Positions 24,528-35,747 of a stretch of DNA of 64,000 nt are shown in pieces. Under the pieces are notes generated by a model that made no database searches, was not told where the DNA came from, and saw nothing but the letters and a program-made list of their open reading frames with translations. Positions within the stretch are counted from its first letter, which is position 1; the number at the start of each line of letters is the position of its first letter. Both the position numbers and the translations under genes were made by a program. Source of the DNA: Turnera subulata (taxonomy: Eukaryota > Streptophyta > Magnoliopsida > Malpighiales > Passifloraceae); contig JAKUCV010003266.1 in NCBI GenBank assembly GCA_028386065.3, positions 30,165 to 94,164 of the forward strand. The letters run 5' to 3'.

Positions 24528-24800
24528 AATAAAGGGCTTTGGAAGTCCTATTATTCTAAATTAATTTTTAATCAAGTCCTATAATTACTTTTTTGACTAA
24601 TCAAGTCTTATTAATAATAAGTCCTATGTTGGTTTTCCATCAAAAATTGCAAAATTGGCAGTTATCTTATGATATGGCATTATACACATCATATGCTAAT
24701 GTGTCAAAATGTCCATATCGTTAGGACTTAATTAATCAAATCAAAAATTATGGAACTTAATTAATATTATTTTATAAGTTATAGGACTTTTAAAGGTATT
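24528..24800. mobile_element. MITE-like inverted-repeat element
   Basis: The left arm (AAGTCCTATAATTACTTTTT...) and the reverse complement of the right arm (AAGTCCTATAACTTATAAAA...) match imperfectly over roughly 70-80 bases, with a short unique centre. Solo LTR B is inserted at or just beyond its right edge. The terminal bases and target duplication could not be fixed. Confidence 0.55.
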
Positions 24801-25576
24801 AATGAAACGCCCCGACCCGTATTTACCGAACACAGTAAACACGAGCCGGAACTGTGACAACCCAACCAAATGAACCCAAGCATACAGTGTATACGATAAT
24901 AACTCGGCCCAACGGCCCAACAATAAAATATCATAACTGGCCCAATGGCCCAACAATAACAAAAGCAGTGCACAGCGGAAGACTTAAAGACTCACTAACA
25001 CTGTATGCATACATGCAAACTATGGATCCGAGCCCTGTCCAAGGGATAACGCTGCAGCCTGTCTGGAATGCACCAAGCCTGTACATGAAACAACTCAACC
25101 TACGGGATGAAAGCCCGCAGGTGAGGGGTGAGTCCGAAGCGCTCACCGACGAAAGATAAACAGAGATATATTCAACCATAATACTTTCGAAATAAACACA
25201 ACAATCACAACAATAAGCAAAAACAATCACATCACAAGGATACTGCCATAACAACCAACACATACTTCACGACAGAGGAATCCAACTCAACAACACATCA
25301 GAGAAAACCAACACGAACAACACGATAGAGGAATCCCACTAAATCATATCAAAGCCAAGACCAAGTGAATACTCGTTAATTTTTATTACCAATTTTATCT
25401 TCCGGCCCCGTCACTGGACAAGCTAGGGTCGTACCAGGTTATCAATTAATTCCGGATGCCAGGTCAAAGAACCAAACCAAACCAAATCTTACCATACCGG
25501 GACCACGTCCCAAATTACCAAATCACACCGGGTTCAGCAACCCAAAATACCATACCGGGATCAACATCCCAAAACT

Positions 25577-25777
25577 GGATATTCGGTATATCCGAACCAC
25601 TGGGTATTCGGTATACCCCAACCACAGGCATCAACATGCCAACCGGATATTCGGTATATCCGAACCATTGGGTATTTGGTATACCCTAACCACAGGCAAC
25701 AAGCCTAACGGATATTTGGTATATCCGAACCACTGGGTATTTGGTATACCCTAACCACAGGCATCAACATGCCAACC
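25577..25777 (+). repeat. Three tandem units of 65-68 bp inside solo LTR B
   Basis: Units start at 25577, 25645 and 25710. Each contains GGATATTCGGTATATCC and GGGTATTCGGTATACCC, which are both nearly palindromic, followed by AACCACAGGCA. Confidence 0.9.
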
Positions 25778-27804
25778 AAATCAAGTAACCAAACCAAGTA
25801 ACCGACCATAGCATCCCAGAATTAATCTTCAAACCATCGGGTCGTACCACTACTTCCCACATATATCATCATATCATATCAATTCCAATTTCCAATTTCC
25901 AATTTCCATTTCTCAATTATCCACAGCCAATAGTTTATTCCAATAATCCAATCACAACACTATCTACCGACAACAATCACAATATCCATAACAGTCAAGC
26001 AATTATCCAACTTCCTATTAGCTCAAGTTATACAGCAGACCATTCCATCAACAGTTTCATAACATCAATTACTCACAGTCCAACATCATTCACAACACAG
26101 TATCCAATAAACCAATAACAGTCATACAGCGATTCAATCAAGCAAATCAACATCATAGCAACAACAGCAACAATAACCGTAGCAGCCAAGTAACCAACAC
26201 AATTCCATATTACCAAATATCCATCAACAATACATGTAACACCAATTATTCACAATTAACAGTTCATCACAATATCCACACGACCAATAGCACAGTCCAA
26301 CAACAGCAACATCAATAACCATAACAGTCAAATATCCAACCATGTCCTTCTCAGTAGTTCATTCAAACAACAAATCACACAATTATCCACATTGACCAGT
26401 TCATCATTATTCCCAACACAATATCACAAATCCAATATCACAGTCTAACATCAACAACAACGACATCATCATAGCAGTCAATCAACCAACAGTAATCATC
26501 TCAGCAGTTCAATCAAGCAACAAAACAAACACAGTATTACGGGCACATATCAAGGGTTATCCATCCTCACTTTGGCCGATTACTCAACTTCGGAGACAAT
26601 GTCCGGTCCGACGCCGGCTCCTCGGGAAACTGCCCGATATCAAACCTATACAACAAAACAATGTATACACATAAATGCACATATTCGGTATGCAATGATG
26701 CCAATACTACAAAATACACCCATCCCGGTTACATGTCTTTTATTTATTACCTTTTATCGAAAATAATTTACCGAACGTATTTCCGAATATAATTTCGGTA
26801 CCATACTTTAATTAAAACTCTTTCAAAATATATTTTCATAAAATAATTATAATTTCCAAAATAATAATTACTATAATTTTCCAGAAAAATAATAACCTAT
26901 TTATAATTTTCAGAAAATATTTAGTATTTNAACCTATTTATAATTTTCAGAAAATATTTAGTATTTATCTTTTTCTAAATATATAATAATATTTTCCAAC
27001 ACCAAAATTATAATTACCTTTAATTCCAAAGTACATATATATATAATTTCCATAAACATAATTTCCAGACGAAAATAATATACATATAAATTTTCCAGAA
27101 ATTATTTCCAAGGCATATATATATTTTTCCAAGTAATATTAGTTTTTCCAAAACATAACTTAATTATTTATCAAAGTAAATATATTTATATTTTCCTAAA
27201 AACACCAAAATTATATTTCCCATAATTTTCTCAAAATAACTATGTAATTTTTTTCCAAAATACATATACCAGATTATTATAAATAAATATATATAAGTAA
27301 ATTGTTTTTTTTAATTAATCGGGCTGGGCTGAACAGGACCAGGCCCAGGCTCGCACTGTGCAAGCCCAGCCGGCCCACGTCCAAGCCCAAGCCAATCCAG
27401 CCCACAACCCAACAGAAACTCGCGACCCGGACAGGGATAAACGGGTCTAACACGGGTCGGTCAGCTCACCTTGGCGGGTTGAGCTGCTGTGACGGCGACG
27501 GCGAGCTCGGGAAGGAAGGGCGAGCGAGGCAAGGCACCAGCGGACGGAGAGCGGCGCGAGGGTGGCGGCAACTGGGCACGGCGGCAGCTGCTGATGTTGC
27601 AGGTGGCGGGAGAAGCAGATCCGTGGGTCGCGCGGCGGGTCTAAGGCGCGTCATGGCGGCTGCGGCGGCGGAAGGAGGAGGAGGCGACGGGGTTCCGGTC
27701 GCGACGGCATGGGGAATTTGGCGGTGGCGGCGGTGGCACGAGTCTCGGCGCCGGTCGTCCTCCCGTGTACAGTAGCAGGCTCGGAGGAAGGTGATGCACT
27801 GTTA

Positions 27805-27958
27805 CTTCTTTTTTTTTTCTTTTTCTTTCTTTTTCTATTTTCTTCTTTTTCTTTGATTTCCTTCTTTTTATTTTTTTTCCTCTCTTCTTTTTTTTTCCTC
27901 TTTTCCTCTCCTTTTCTTTTTCTCTCTTTCTCTTTTTTTTTCTTCCCCTTTCTCTCCA
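27805..27958 (+). repeat. Polypyrimidine tract
   Basis: About 150 bases that are almost entirely C and T, with mirror-like CTTTTTCTTTC segments. It sits between the GC-rich island and the TATA-like site of solo LTR B. Confidence 0.9.
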
Positions 27959-28309
27959 CCGGTTCTCTTCTCCTTATAAACTAAAAAAAATACTATTTAA
28001 CATGTGAGTTTCTAATAATTCAATTCGTCTGCATTACGTGCGAGTCCGATCCGGACCAGAAAATAATCGATACCCCGTAGTTATTTTCCGATGTGATTTT
28101 CCGAGAAATTTCGAAACTCGGAAAATACCAACTTAGGTTCGAAAAATTCACGGAAAAATCACGAGCGCGGGAAAACACTCGGTTTCGTAAAACGACTCCC
28201 GATTTACCTTGAATCAATTATCCAAGATCAATTCAATAGTAAATCACGGTAAAATAATTTCTACAGTCCCGGTAAAAATAAAAAATTTTACCCGGGCTGT
28301 TACAATTAA

Positions 28310-29114
28310 ACTATAAATAATAACTTTTAAAAATTTTAAGTTTTAAACCATAAAATTTCAACTCTAAAATAAATAAAATCATAAACCCTAAACTCTAAAA
28401 CTTTAAATATTACATCCTAAAAAAATAAATCCTCCCTCCTACATATATTACATCACAAATAATTCCATGAGTAAAGGAATGTGATTCAATATCCAACTGA
28501 TTCAAGAGAAATATATTTGTAGGGTTAAGCGATTATTCAAGTGGTACAAGGAAAGGAGTATAGGCAACTTTGAATAATTCATGAATTCATTTGTAATCGA
28601 ATTCATAGATGTGGTTGCAGCAACACTCCTAATCATGATCATCTTCGCTTCCAAGGACTATAATAACATCAATTCTAGAAGCAAGAAATATTTGGATTCA
28701 ATTTTAAGATCTGAGAGAAATAAAGCTTGTTCTATAATTTTATATAGTAGGTTAAGATTAATTTTTATATTAAATTTTTCATATTTTTTTGATCATCTTC
28801 AATTATATATTCTTACGATCTTATTGTGTAATTCTATGCAATAGTTTAAGATGAATTTTTATGTTAATTTTTTTTTATGTTTTCATTTAATTAAATCTTA
28901 AACTATGTATTCTCTCATCATTTCTATATTTGTTTATAAGAATGAAAATGTCCATTTCTTAAAAAAAGCAAAATCTAAACAAAAATCTTTTATTTACCCT
29001 AATCATATACATGCAGGAGGGAGGTAAAAAATCCCCTGAAAAAAAAAAATATTAGATAGGTGGACAATTTGAGGGGCATCTCTTTCTCCAGTTCTTATGT
29101 TAGCTAATCTTCGG
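28310..29114. other. AT-rich intergenic stretch
   Basis: No gene or clear repeat is seen. Short open frames here are AT-rich and lack family resemblance. Confidence 0.5.
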
Positions 29115-29412
29115 AATTTGGGGATTTTTTATTACTCGAATTTTAAACTTGTACCATATACATAATTTTTTTTTACCAATCATATACCTAGACTTTTCTT
29201 AATTGTACCAATCATGTTCCCCGAGAAGAAATGTCAAGTGTCGCCCCGTGAGAAGCGCCACGTGGAATTTGGTTTTGGAGAAGAAACATGTGGCATCCCT
29301 GTCCATGAAGCTGCCCGGAGTACAAGGCACAATTAACAGAAGCCGAGATATATGATTGGTAAAGAAATTCTGGATATTGGTACAAATTTAAAACTGAGTA
29401 CACCCTGCTATT
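29115..29412. mobile_element. MITE-like element with long inverted arms and a G-box
   Basis: The left arm has ATTTTAAACTTGTACCATAT, then TACCAATCATATACC, then CTTAATTGTACC. Read in reverse complement, the right arm has TTTTAAATTTGTACCAATAT, TACCAATCATATATC and GTTAATTGTGCC in the same order. The arms are about 85 bases each, around a centre holding GCCACGTGG (CACGTG at 29259-29264), a G-box/ABRE core. It lies about 1 kb upstream of the glucanase start. Exact termini and target duplication are not resolved. Confidence 0.7.
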
Positions 29413-29673
29413 AATCTTCAATATTATGAGCTTCGGCTCCGTTTATTCAGCAAAAGAAAAAAAAAAAACATTAGATAGGTAGAAATTACAAATTTTTAAT
29501 AGGGAAGATGCGTATAAATGGGCTATGGGTTTAGAATAGTCGCCGAGCCTATTTGGAGGGTTTTTTAGGAAAATTTCATTCTATGTTGGTTACCTTAATG
29601 GGTTTAAATTTGTTTTCTAAAAAACCAGCCATTGGATATCTAATTATGTAATTAAACAGTACAGATCTTTCTT

Positions 29674-29723
29674 CCTCTGCTGTTGATAACACCAACGGCA
29701 GAGGAGCCGGATCCCAGATCCGG
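29674..29723 (+). other. Two adjacent hairpins
   Basis: CCTCTGCTGTTG (29674-29685) pairs with CAACGGCAGAGG (29693-29704) with one G-U position and a 7-base loop. Immediately after it, CCGGATC (29707) pairs with GATCCGG (29717-29723) around CCA. No function is known to me. Confidence 0.7.
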
Positions 29724-30231
29724 ACGGTCATACATCTACTATGATTTTGTCAGATTTATTTGTATCATATTTTATTATAAATTTGAATTACTTCCTCTGT
29801 AGGAAAAAGAAAGTTTAACTAATTCGTACCTTCCATTCTTGATAAACTAAGCCTTACTTTGCTCTTTTACTTCACAAATTTTCGGGCTTTTAAGCCTTTT
29901 GGTTCATTTTATTCGCACTTGCCTTTAATATGTAAGCAATGAGCCATAATTGAGACTAAATGCACAATTAACGAAGAATGCAAGAAATTGATGTTGCATT
30001 GAAAGGTCCGAATCTCTTAATACCTTAACTACTAGTAACATCTTTTTCTTTCATGACTGCTTTACATATAACTCTTAGTTTCCATTCTTTTCTCTGAACT
30101 TCTATCTAACTGTAGTTTTTCCAACGTTAATTGCGACTCGAATGCAAATTAACAAGGAAATGATGCAATTAACCGAGAGAGAGTAGTATTATTTTTTGTA
30201 TTAATTGGTCCCTAATACACGCAAATATATG

Positions 30232-30250
30232 TGTTTATATATATATAAAT
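30232..30250 (+). promoter_or_regulatory. Probable TATA region of the glucanase gene
   Basis: GTTTATATATATATAAATAAG lies about 185 bases upstream of the ATG at 30434, compatible with a leader of about 150 bases. The assignment is positional only. Confidence 0.45.
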
Positions 30251-30433
30251 AAGGTCCATGCACCATCCCAAAATCATGGATCTTAATCATCATAAATTTC
30301 GAAATCATTCCATATCTGCGTACTTTCCTCGCGTATATATTCATGGAGGACATACATAGGAGTGGAGACAAGGAAAAAAAGCATACACATTTTTCTTTAA
30401 TTTCTCTAAGGATTTCTTCTGGTTCTGCTCACC

Positions 30434-31016
30434 ATGTCTTTGTGCGGTGGAAGTAGACCCAGAACAAGCATCATGGCTACCGTGTTGTTAATTGGGTTAC
30501 TAATGTCTGCCCTAGAAGCAAGAGGTACGTATTTATTCAGAGCTTTTTCTTTTTTGCCGGTAACATATCAAATTCAGAGTTTTTTTGTGTTCCACTTGGT
30601 ATACAATATTATATGTAGAGTACGTATAACATATTTATCATTTGTGGACGACTATGTTTCACATATATTGCAATATATTATTCTTGCTTTGCCAAATTTT
30701 CCAGTTGTTATGTTGTTGAACAGCTCAAGCGCCTAGCACTTGCTGAAACATCCTATGAGAGGATCAATCAACAGCTATTCGTTTTAGCTAGATTTTATGC
30801 GATAGATGAAGATAATTATTTTGATAATTAAATCACAGGAAAACGGCTAACAAGGATACGCGACATGTTGATCTACTCTTAACACTTCATTTTCTCTCAT
30901 GTCAAAGTCCGTTGATTAGAAGCCATAATTCTCATGTTTTTGTTGGTCAGAATCCATAACATTTGTAGATTAGGAAAACACATTCTTTTTTATCTTGTCC
31001 AACCATGCTTGGATTC

Positions 31017-31055
<39 letters not shown>

Positions 31056-32061
31056 CACAGACAAAAACGTCAATATATATTTACTTAACCATGATGTTCT
31101 TCTCATCAAAGCAGGGTCACAAGTAGGTGTTTGCAATGGAAGGATAGGCGACAACTTGCCATCCGAGCAAGACACTGTGAATCTTTTTAACAGCAATGGC
31201 ATCACCAGGATGCGAATCTACGATCCAAACCAGGCAACACTCCAGGCTCTCAGGGGGACGAACATAGAGCTCATGCTGGGTGTCGCTAATCAAAACCTTG
31301 AAGCACTTGCAAATGATCAGCAAGCCGCAACCAGTTGGGTCCAGGCCAACGTAATGGCCTTCCCTGATGTCAAGTTCAGGTTTATTGCAGTTGGCAATGA
31401 AGTCAGGGAGAACGATCCTTTAGCCCCATTCGTTGTCCCTGCAATGCAGAACATCTACGCTGCATTAAGAAATGCTAACCTGAACATCAATGTGTCAACT
31501 GCAATAGACATGTCTCTGTTAGGAGTCTCTTATCCTCCATCTGCAGGAGCATTCACTGAAAGTTCAGCTCCCTACCTGGGAAAAATCGTGGGTTTCCTAG
31601 CGTCCACTGGTGCACCACTTCTTGCCAATATGTACACCTACTTCTCCTACATCGGTAACACAAAAGATATCCCACTTGACTATGCCTTGATTAACAAGGG
31701 AAGCGCAACACCAGTGCAAGATGGTCCATTGACTTACACAAATCTTTATGATGCAACATTGGATGCACTCTACACGGCTGTAGAGAAGGCCGGCGGTGCT
31801 AATGTGGAGATTGTTGTGTCTGAAACTGGGTGGCCATCCGAGGGCGACCCCTCCGCTACGGTGGGTAATGCAGCCGCTTACCTTGGTAATCTCATCAATC
31901 ATGTCTCCAACAACGGAACACCAAAGAGGCCAGCGAGGACCATTGAAACATATTTGTTTGCCATGTTTGATGAAAACCAGAAAGTTGGTGGGGAGACCGA
32001 ACGACATTATGGACTCTTCTCCCCTAACCAACAGCCCAAGTACCCCATCCAAATTAGATGA
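30434..32061 (+). CDS. Glucan endo-1,3-beta-glucosidase (GH17), two exons
   Basis: Exons 30434-30524 and 31115-32061 give 345 residues plus TGA. The first exon encodes the start and a hydrophobic signal peptide (about residues 14-31), so the enzyme enters the secretory pathway. The mature part starts SQVGVCNGRIGDNLP, the usual family N-terminus. E126 in AVGNEV is the expected acid/base and E267 in VVSETGWPS the expected nucleophile; both are intact. The C-terminus ends QPKYPIQIR with no extra peptide, so there is no C-terminal vacuolar extension of the kind found in class I enzymes. There is no X8/CBM43 domain and no GPI tail. It resembles defence-type (PR-2) glucanases that cut beta-1,3-glucan in fungal walls or callose; a defence role is inference. 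The single intron in the signal-peptide codon region is typical of this family. The inner Met at residue 14 is an alternative start. Confidence 0.96.
31018..31055 (+). repeat. (TA)n microsatellite in the glucanase intron
   Basis: About seventeen TA units lie 60 bases upstream of the intron's 3' splice site at 31114. It should be length-polymorphic. Confidence 0.95.
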
Positions 32062-32154
32062 GTGGCTTAATTTCCAGGTTTCATGTGTATATACAATTGC
32101 GAATAAGGGTACGTGTCTTTGTGGCACCAGCACCATCTCTCATCTTAATTAAGT

Positions 32155-32160
32155 AATAAA
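32155..32160 (+). terminator. Possible polyadenylation signal of the glucanase gene
   Basis: AATAAA occurs 94 bases after the stop codon in an otherwise T-rich 3' UTR. Confidence 0.5.
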
Positions 32161-32597
32161 AAGTTATTCATGATTTATGTTTTTACCCGGTGCGATCTTG
32201 CTTCAATATATTATTAATAATCTCTGGTCTGAAATGTTATATATGGAGAGATTGAACCAATTTTTCTTATGATCAGCTATCCCTTAAACCGAAAAAGCTT
32301 TTTTAGCGGCGGTCGATGAATGCAAGCTAGCTAGCGCCAGGAGATTATTTCTGATTCCCATAAAATTATGCATTGTAGTCGGAATCGAAAAGACGTGTTC
32401 CATTGAAAAATAAAAATAAAAATAAAAATATCCTTGTCACATGAAAGACGACCTGTGGCCTCCCGAGTACTTCTCTACATTCTCACGAGGAAAGACAGAA
32501 GACGAGACAACAGCGGACAGTGGCAAGCTTAAGAAGAAGATGTAATGTAATAACAAACATTTATATAATTAAGGAGATATATACAGTGCAGGCTGCA

Positions 32598-32855
32598 TTA
32601 GACAGATTCCTTTAGTTTTCCTTCTACTCCTTCGGTTTTTGTTTTTTCAGCCAACAATGCTGCATTGTACTCCTCTCTCAGGCTATGATATTTATCGGTC
32701 AAGTTCTTGAAAGCTTCTTCTTTCTCCCCTGCAACCTCCTTCCTCTTCTTCCTCAGCTGATGCTTCAACGATTCGATTTGGCCTTTCAACTCTTGGATTT
32801 GTTGGTTTTTCTCGTCATGCTTTCTTTGTAGTGTCTCCAATTCTGACTGCTCCAT
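32598..32855 (-). CDS. Small coiled-coil protein, 85 residues
   Basis: A single open frame runs from a true ATG at 32855 to TAA at 32598. The protein is very rich in E, K and Q and shows heptad spacing of L, I and A over nearly its whole length (LETLQRKHDEKNQQIQEL, IESLKHQLRKK, LTDKYHSLREEYNAALL), so a long parallel-type coiled coil is likely. It has no signal peptide or membrane segment. It lies tail-to-tail with the glucanase gene, 0.5 kb away. I cannot assign a family. Base composition and the absence of stops in such a charged repeat favour a real gene, but upstream exons could be missing. Confidence 0.6.
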   Translation of the reverse strand: MEQSELETLQRKHDEKNQQIQELKGQIESLKHQLRKKRKEVAGEKEEAFKNLTDKYHSLREEYNAALLAEKTKTEGVEGKLKESV

Positions 32856-35712
32856 GCCTACAGTTTCTTGTATTCTTTACTAGTGGCTACTAGATAACCC
32901 CAACAAAACTTACAAAACTTCAATACTTAACAGTCTGTGAAGCAAGCATGTCCCTGATTCTGATAACTCCAACAGTTTTTGTTTCTTTTTTTTAATTTTC
33001 TTCTGGAAACTCAAAGAAGTAGACCTTTCCTTATTCGTATGCCATTTTTACCTATGTTAATCCTTTCAATTCTCATCTTGAGGTATGGTTTTGTAATTTT
33101 GTCAGATATTTTAAAATATGGGATGCTTAATTTACAATTATTTCTATCACCAAAACTGTTAGGCATGGTTATCTCGTTATACTTGATAGGCCTAAGAATG
33201 GCATATAACATCCATACCAAAATGTGGGGGGAAAAACACTATACCAGGTACCTGAGAAATTGAACGAACTGCCACTGCCACCTTCCATGCGCTTTAAATT
33301 CCTGTGCGATATAAAATTGTACTAATAAAGATGTAGAAAAAATACATGTGATATATGAAATGGTTGCATTTGCAGCAAAACAAAGGGTATGATATAATTA
33401 GCCATACACAAAGCAAACAATTTGATTACAGATACCTAAATGGGATTGATAATCACTCTAGGGAAGCAATGCAGATGTTAGAATCGAGATACGACGGGAA
33501 AAGAAAACTTCATGGACGGGTGTGCAGATCTCTTAATTTAATACGAGCACCTTAAACCTGTCCCTTGAGGCATGTCCCAAACGTGTCCTGCGTTTAGACA
33601 CATTGCTTACTTGTATCTAATGGGGACCTCCATTTGGAGCTATGACACACAACCAATATAATATAGCTAAGTAAAAAAAATTAAGATCTTATCAAAAAAA
33701 AAAAGACTAAAACAAATTGAGATAGTTAATCAGTGATTAATTAAACTCATTTGATAAAGAGTCCCTAAAACAAAAGCAAAAAAAAAAAAAAGAAAAAAAC
33801 AATTGCTAATTAGAGAAATGTCTGATCATCACATCTCATAGCATAGAGCTTCAAGATGACAACAAAACATATAAAAATCATCATAATATATATACACTAA
33901 CCTTTATCTGTATAATTAATCCAAGCATACAAAACAAGGCACGAGCTACAAGCTACGAGCTATTAGCTCCGTGTTCTTGAATGGTAGTGGTGGCCCCTTT
34001 CAGTTTGGAAGAAAATGATATGAAGAGTACTGAAACATATATACAACTAAACTAATCATGCAGGATATATAATACTACTAGGAGAGGGAGGCAAAATATC
34101 ACATGCTGACAGAGCAGGAGGCAGAGAGGGTTTGCTTGTAGGGATAAAACCTCCAAAAGACCACGATAGAATTGACAGGAGAGCATCTTTCCCTTTGATG
34201 GGAACAAAAATCACAGCCGTTGATTCGGGGTACAGAAATTTGTTGATGCGAAGATGTTTCCCTGCATGTCCATCCTCTGAGATCACCAAATGTACCATCA
34301 AGGAATCAGAATATCTAGCTAGCTAGTTCTCGAGAAACCACAGACGTACGTAGCATGTGCTACCAATAAAGCTCATACTCATCCTCATTCTCATCCACCA
34401 CCATAACAATGACGACCAACAACTTCTTTAAACCCTTTCTACTGCCACTGTGAAATGTCAATGTCATAACTAATAAGACGCTTAAATTAAACATCTCTTA
34501 AGACAGACACAGACAGTGTGTGTGGTATAATTCTCTGATAGAGAGGTTTAATAAACCAATCAATAATCATGATATGTCCCGGTTCCATTCCATTCTGATT
34601 CATTAATAAGTTACTTTGGATCATCAAATACCTTTTTCTTTCCACCCAGGCCAGAAGCTTTTTTGACTTGATTTGGGCCCATACTACAGTGACTGAAATA
34701 GTGGGCTTTCTATTTTTAATGCGGTGGTCATCGACGCTGAAGGGAGTTGTAGTTAGCATATATATATATATATATATATCCCCCCATAACTTACTGAAAA
34801 TAATGGGAACAGTCAGGGTAATAATGGTTTTAGGCCGAGATATGTGTCAGGTTGATTGGACATGGACGGTTGTCCAGGTGGGCTCACCGGCTCTTCTAAG
34901 CTTTGTATTACTTGAAGTTGAAGGTCATGACTTAGTAATTGGACCCCGGCCCACATGACAGCTTGGCGTTCTCTCAACAAATTACAAATTACAAATTCGC
35001 CTCAGAATCTCAGATGTGACTATCGCCAACCTAACCGTACTCTCTCCGTTCGTAGTTTTAGAATTTGTAATTTGTTTTCAAAATAAGTCTCTTTTAAAAA
35101 TTTCAAAGTAATAATGATTGTTCAGTTTCCTATTATATCTCTTACATTAAATATCGTACGGATGGAAGGATCTTGTTTAAAAAAAAAAATTATGGACAGA
35201 TAATATACTCAAATATTATTGTTATCCTCAAAGAAATAATAAAAAATAATTAAACAAATGTTAACACAAATCTAGTTGATTCACCGAATAAACAAAAGTG
35301 ATTTAGTTAGAAAGTCTGTGAGATTTCCAACAGCGAGGCATGCATGCATGTTAATCCCGGCTTAAATTGTATGGAACCTGACAGATTACTACTGCCCACC
35401 ACTCTGTCTGTGGTACTTCACCGCGTACTACAGCATCTTTTAATGCCCCATTGTTGTCTCTACCCATCTGATGTACACTAACTAGTATTATTATTTTTAA
35501 ATAAAACTATAGCCAACTTATTAATATCTCTTTCTCGGTGGAACGATTATTCTCGTAAGTCACCTTCCCTTCACAAATCACAAGTGAATTTCATCATCAA
35601 TTGACGACGTTATACATTATCAATCAAACTTACCGAGCTGATTGTAGTATAATCAGTTTTCCTCACTTACGTGGTTGCTTGCTTAGGTGGTACTGGAGCA
35701 AATTCGCAAGCA
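32856..35712. other. Intergenic DNA
   Basis: There is no supported gene. A (TA)n run lies at 34759-34780. An 81-codon minus-strand frame at 34056-34301 has coding-like base use but no recognised family. The rest is AT-rich. Confidence 0.5.

Positions 35713-35746
<34 letters not shown>
35713..35746 (+). repeat. Homopolymer of 34 G
   Basis: Thirty-four consecutive G residues follow CAAGCA and precede AGTACTGGG. Such a run is rare in plant DNA and can form G-quadruplexes. Its exact length is uncertain in any assembly. Confidence 0.9.

Positions 35747-35747
<1 letters not shown>

Larger units (their letters stand above)
24803..28304 (+). mobile_element. Solo LTR B, 3502 bp, target duplication ATTAA
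   Basis: It begins TGAAACGCCCCGACCCGTAT and ends TTTACCCGGGCTGTTACA, with a perfect 5-bp duplication ATTAA at 24798-24802 and 28305-28309. It shares blocks with LTR A (see there), and its start and its last 300 bp resemble LTR C. A GC-rich island at 27,330-27,780 is followed by a 150-bp pyrimidine tract and TATAAACT near 27,976. There is no gag or pol. An N at 26930 is flanked by identical 36-base copies. Confidence 0.88.

Noticed and set aside
27302..27984. Arg/Gly- and Lys/Glu-rich frames
   Set aside because: They arise from the GC island and the pyrimidine tract of solo LTR B.
24803..28304. DNA transposon interpretation of the elements with near-inverted ends
   Set aside because: Target duplications are 5 bp, ends are TG...CA, the inverted similarity is imperfect, and no transposase is present. 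A solo LTR explains all of this better.
31597..32136. 179-codon minus-strand frame opposite the glucanase
   Set aside because: It is an antisense shadow of the GH17 exon.
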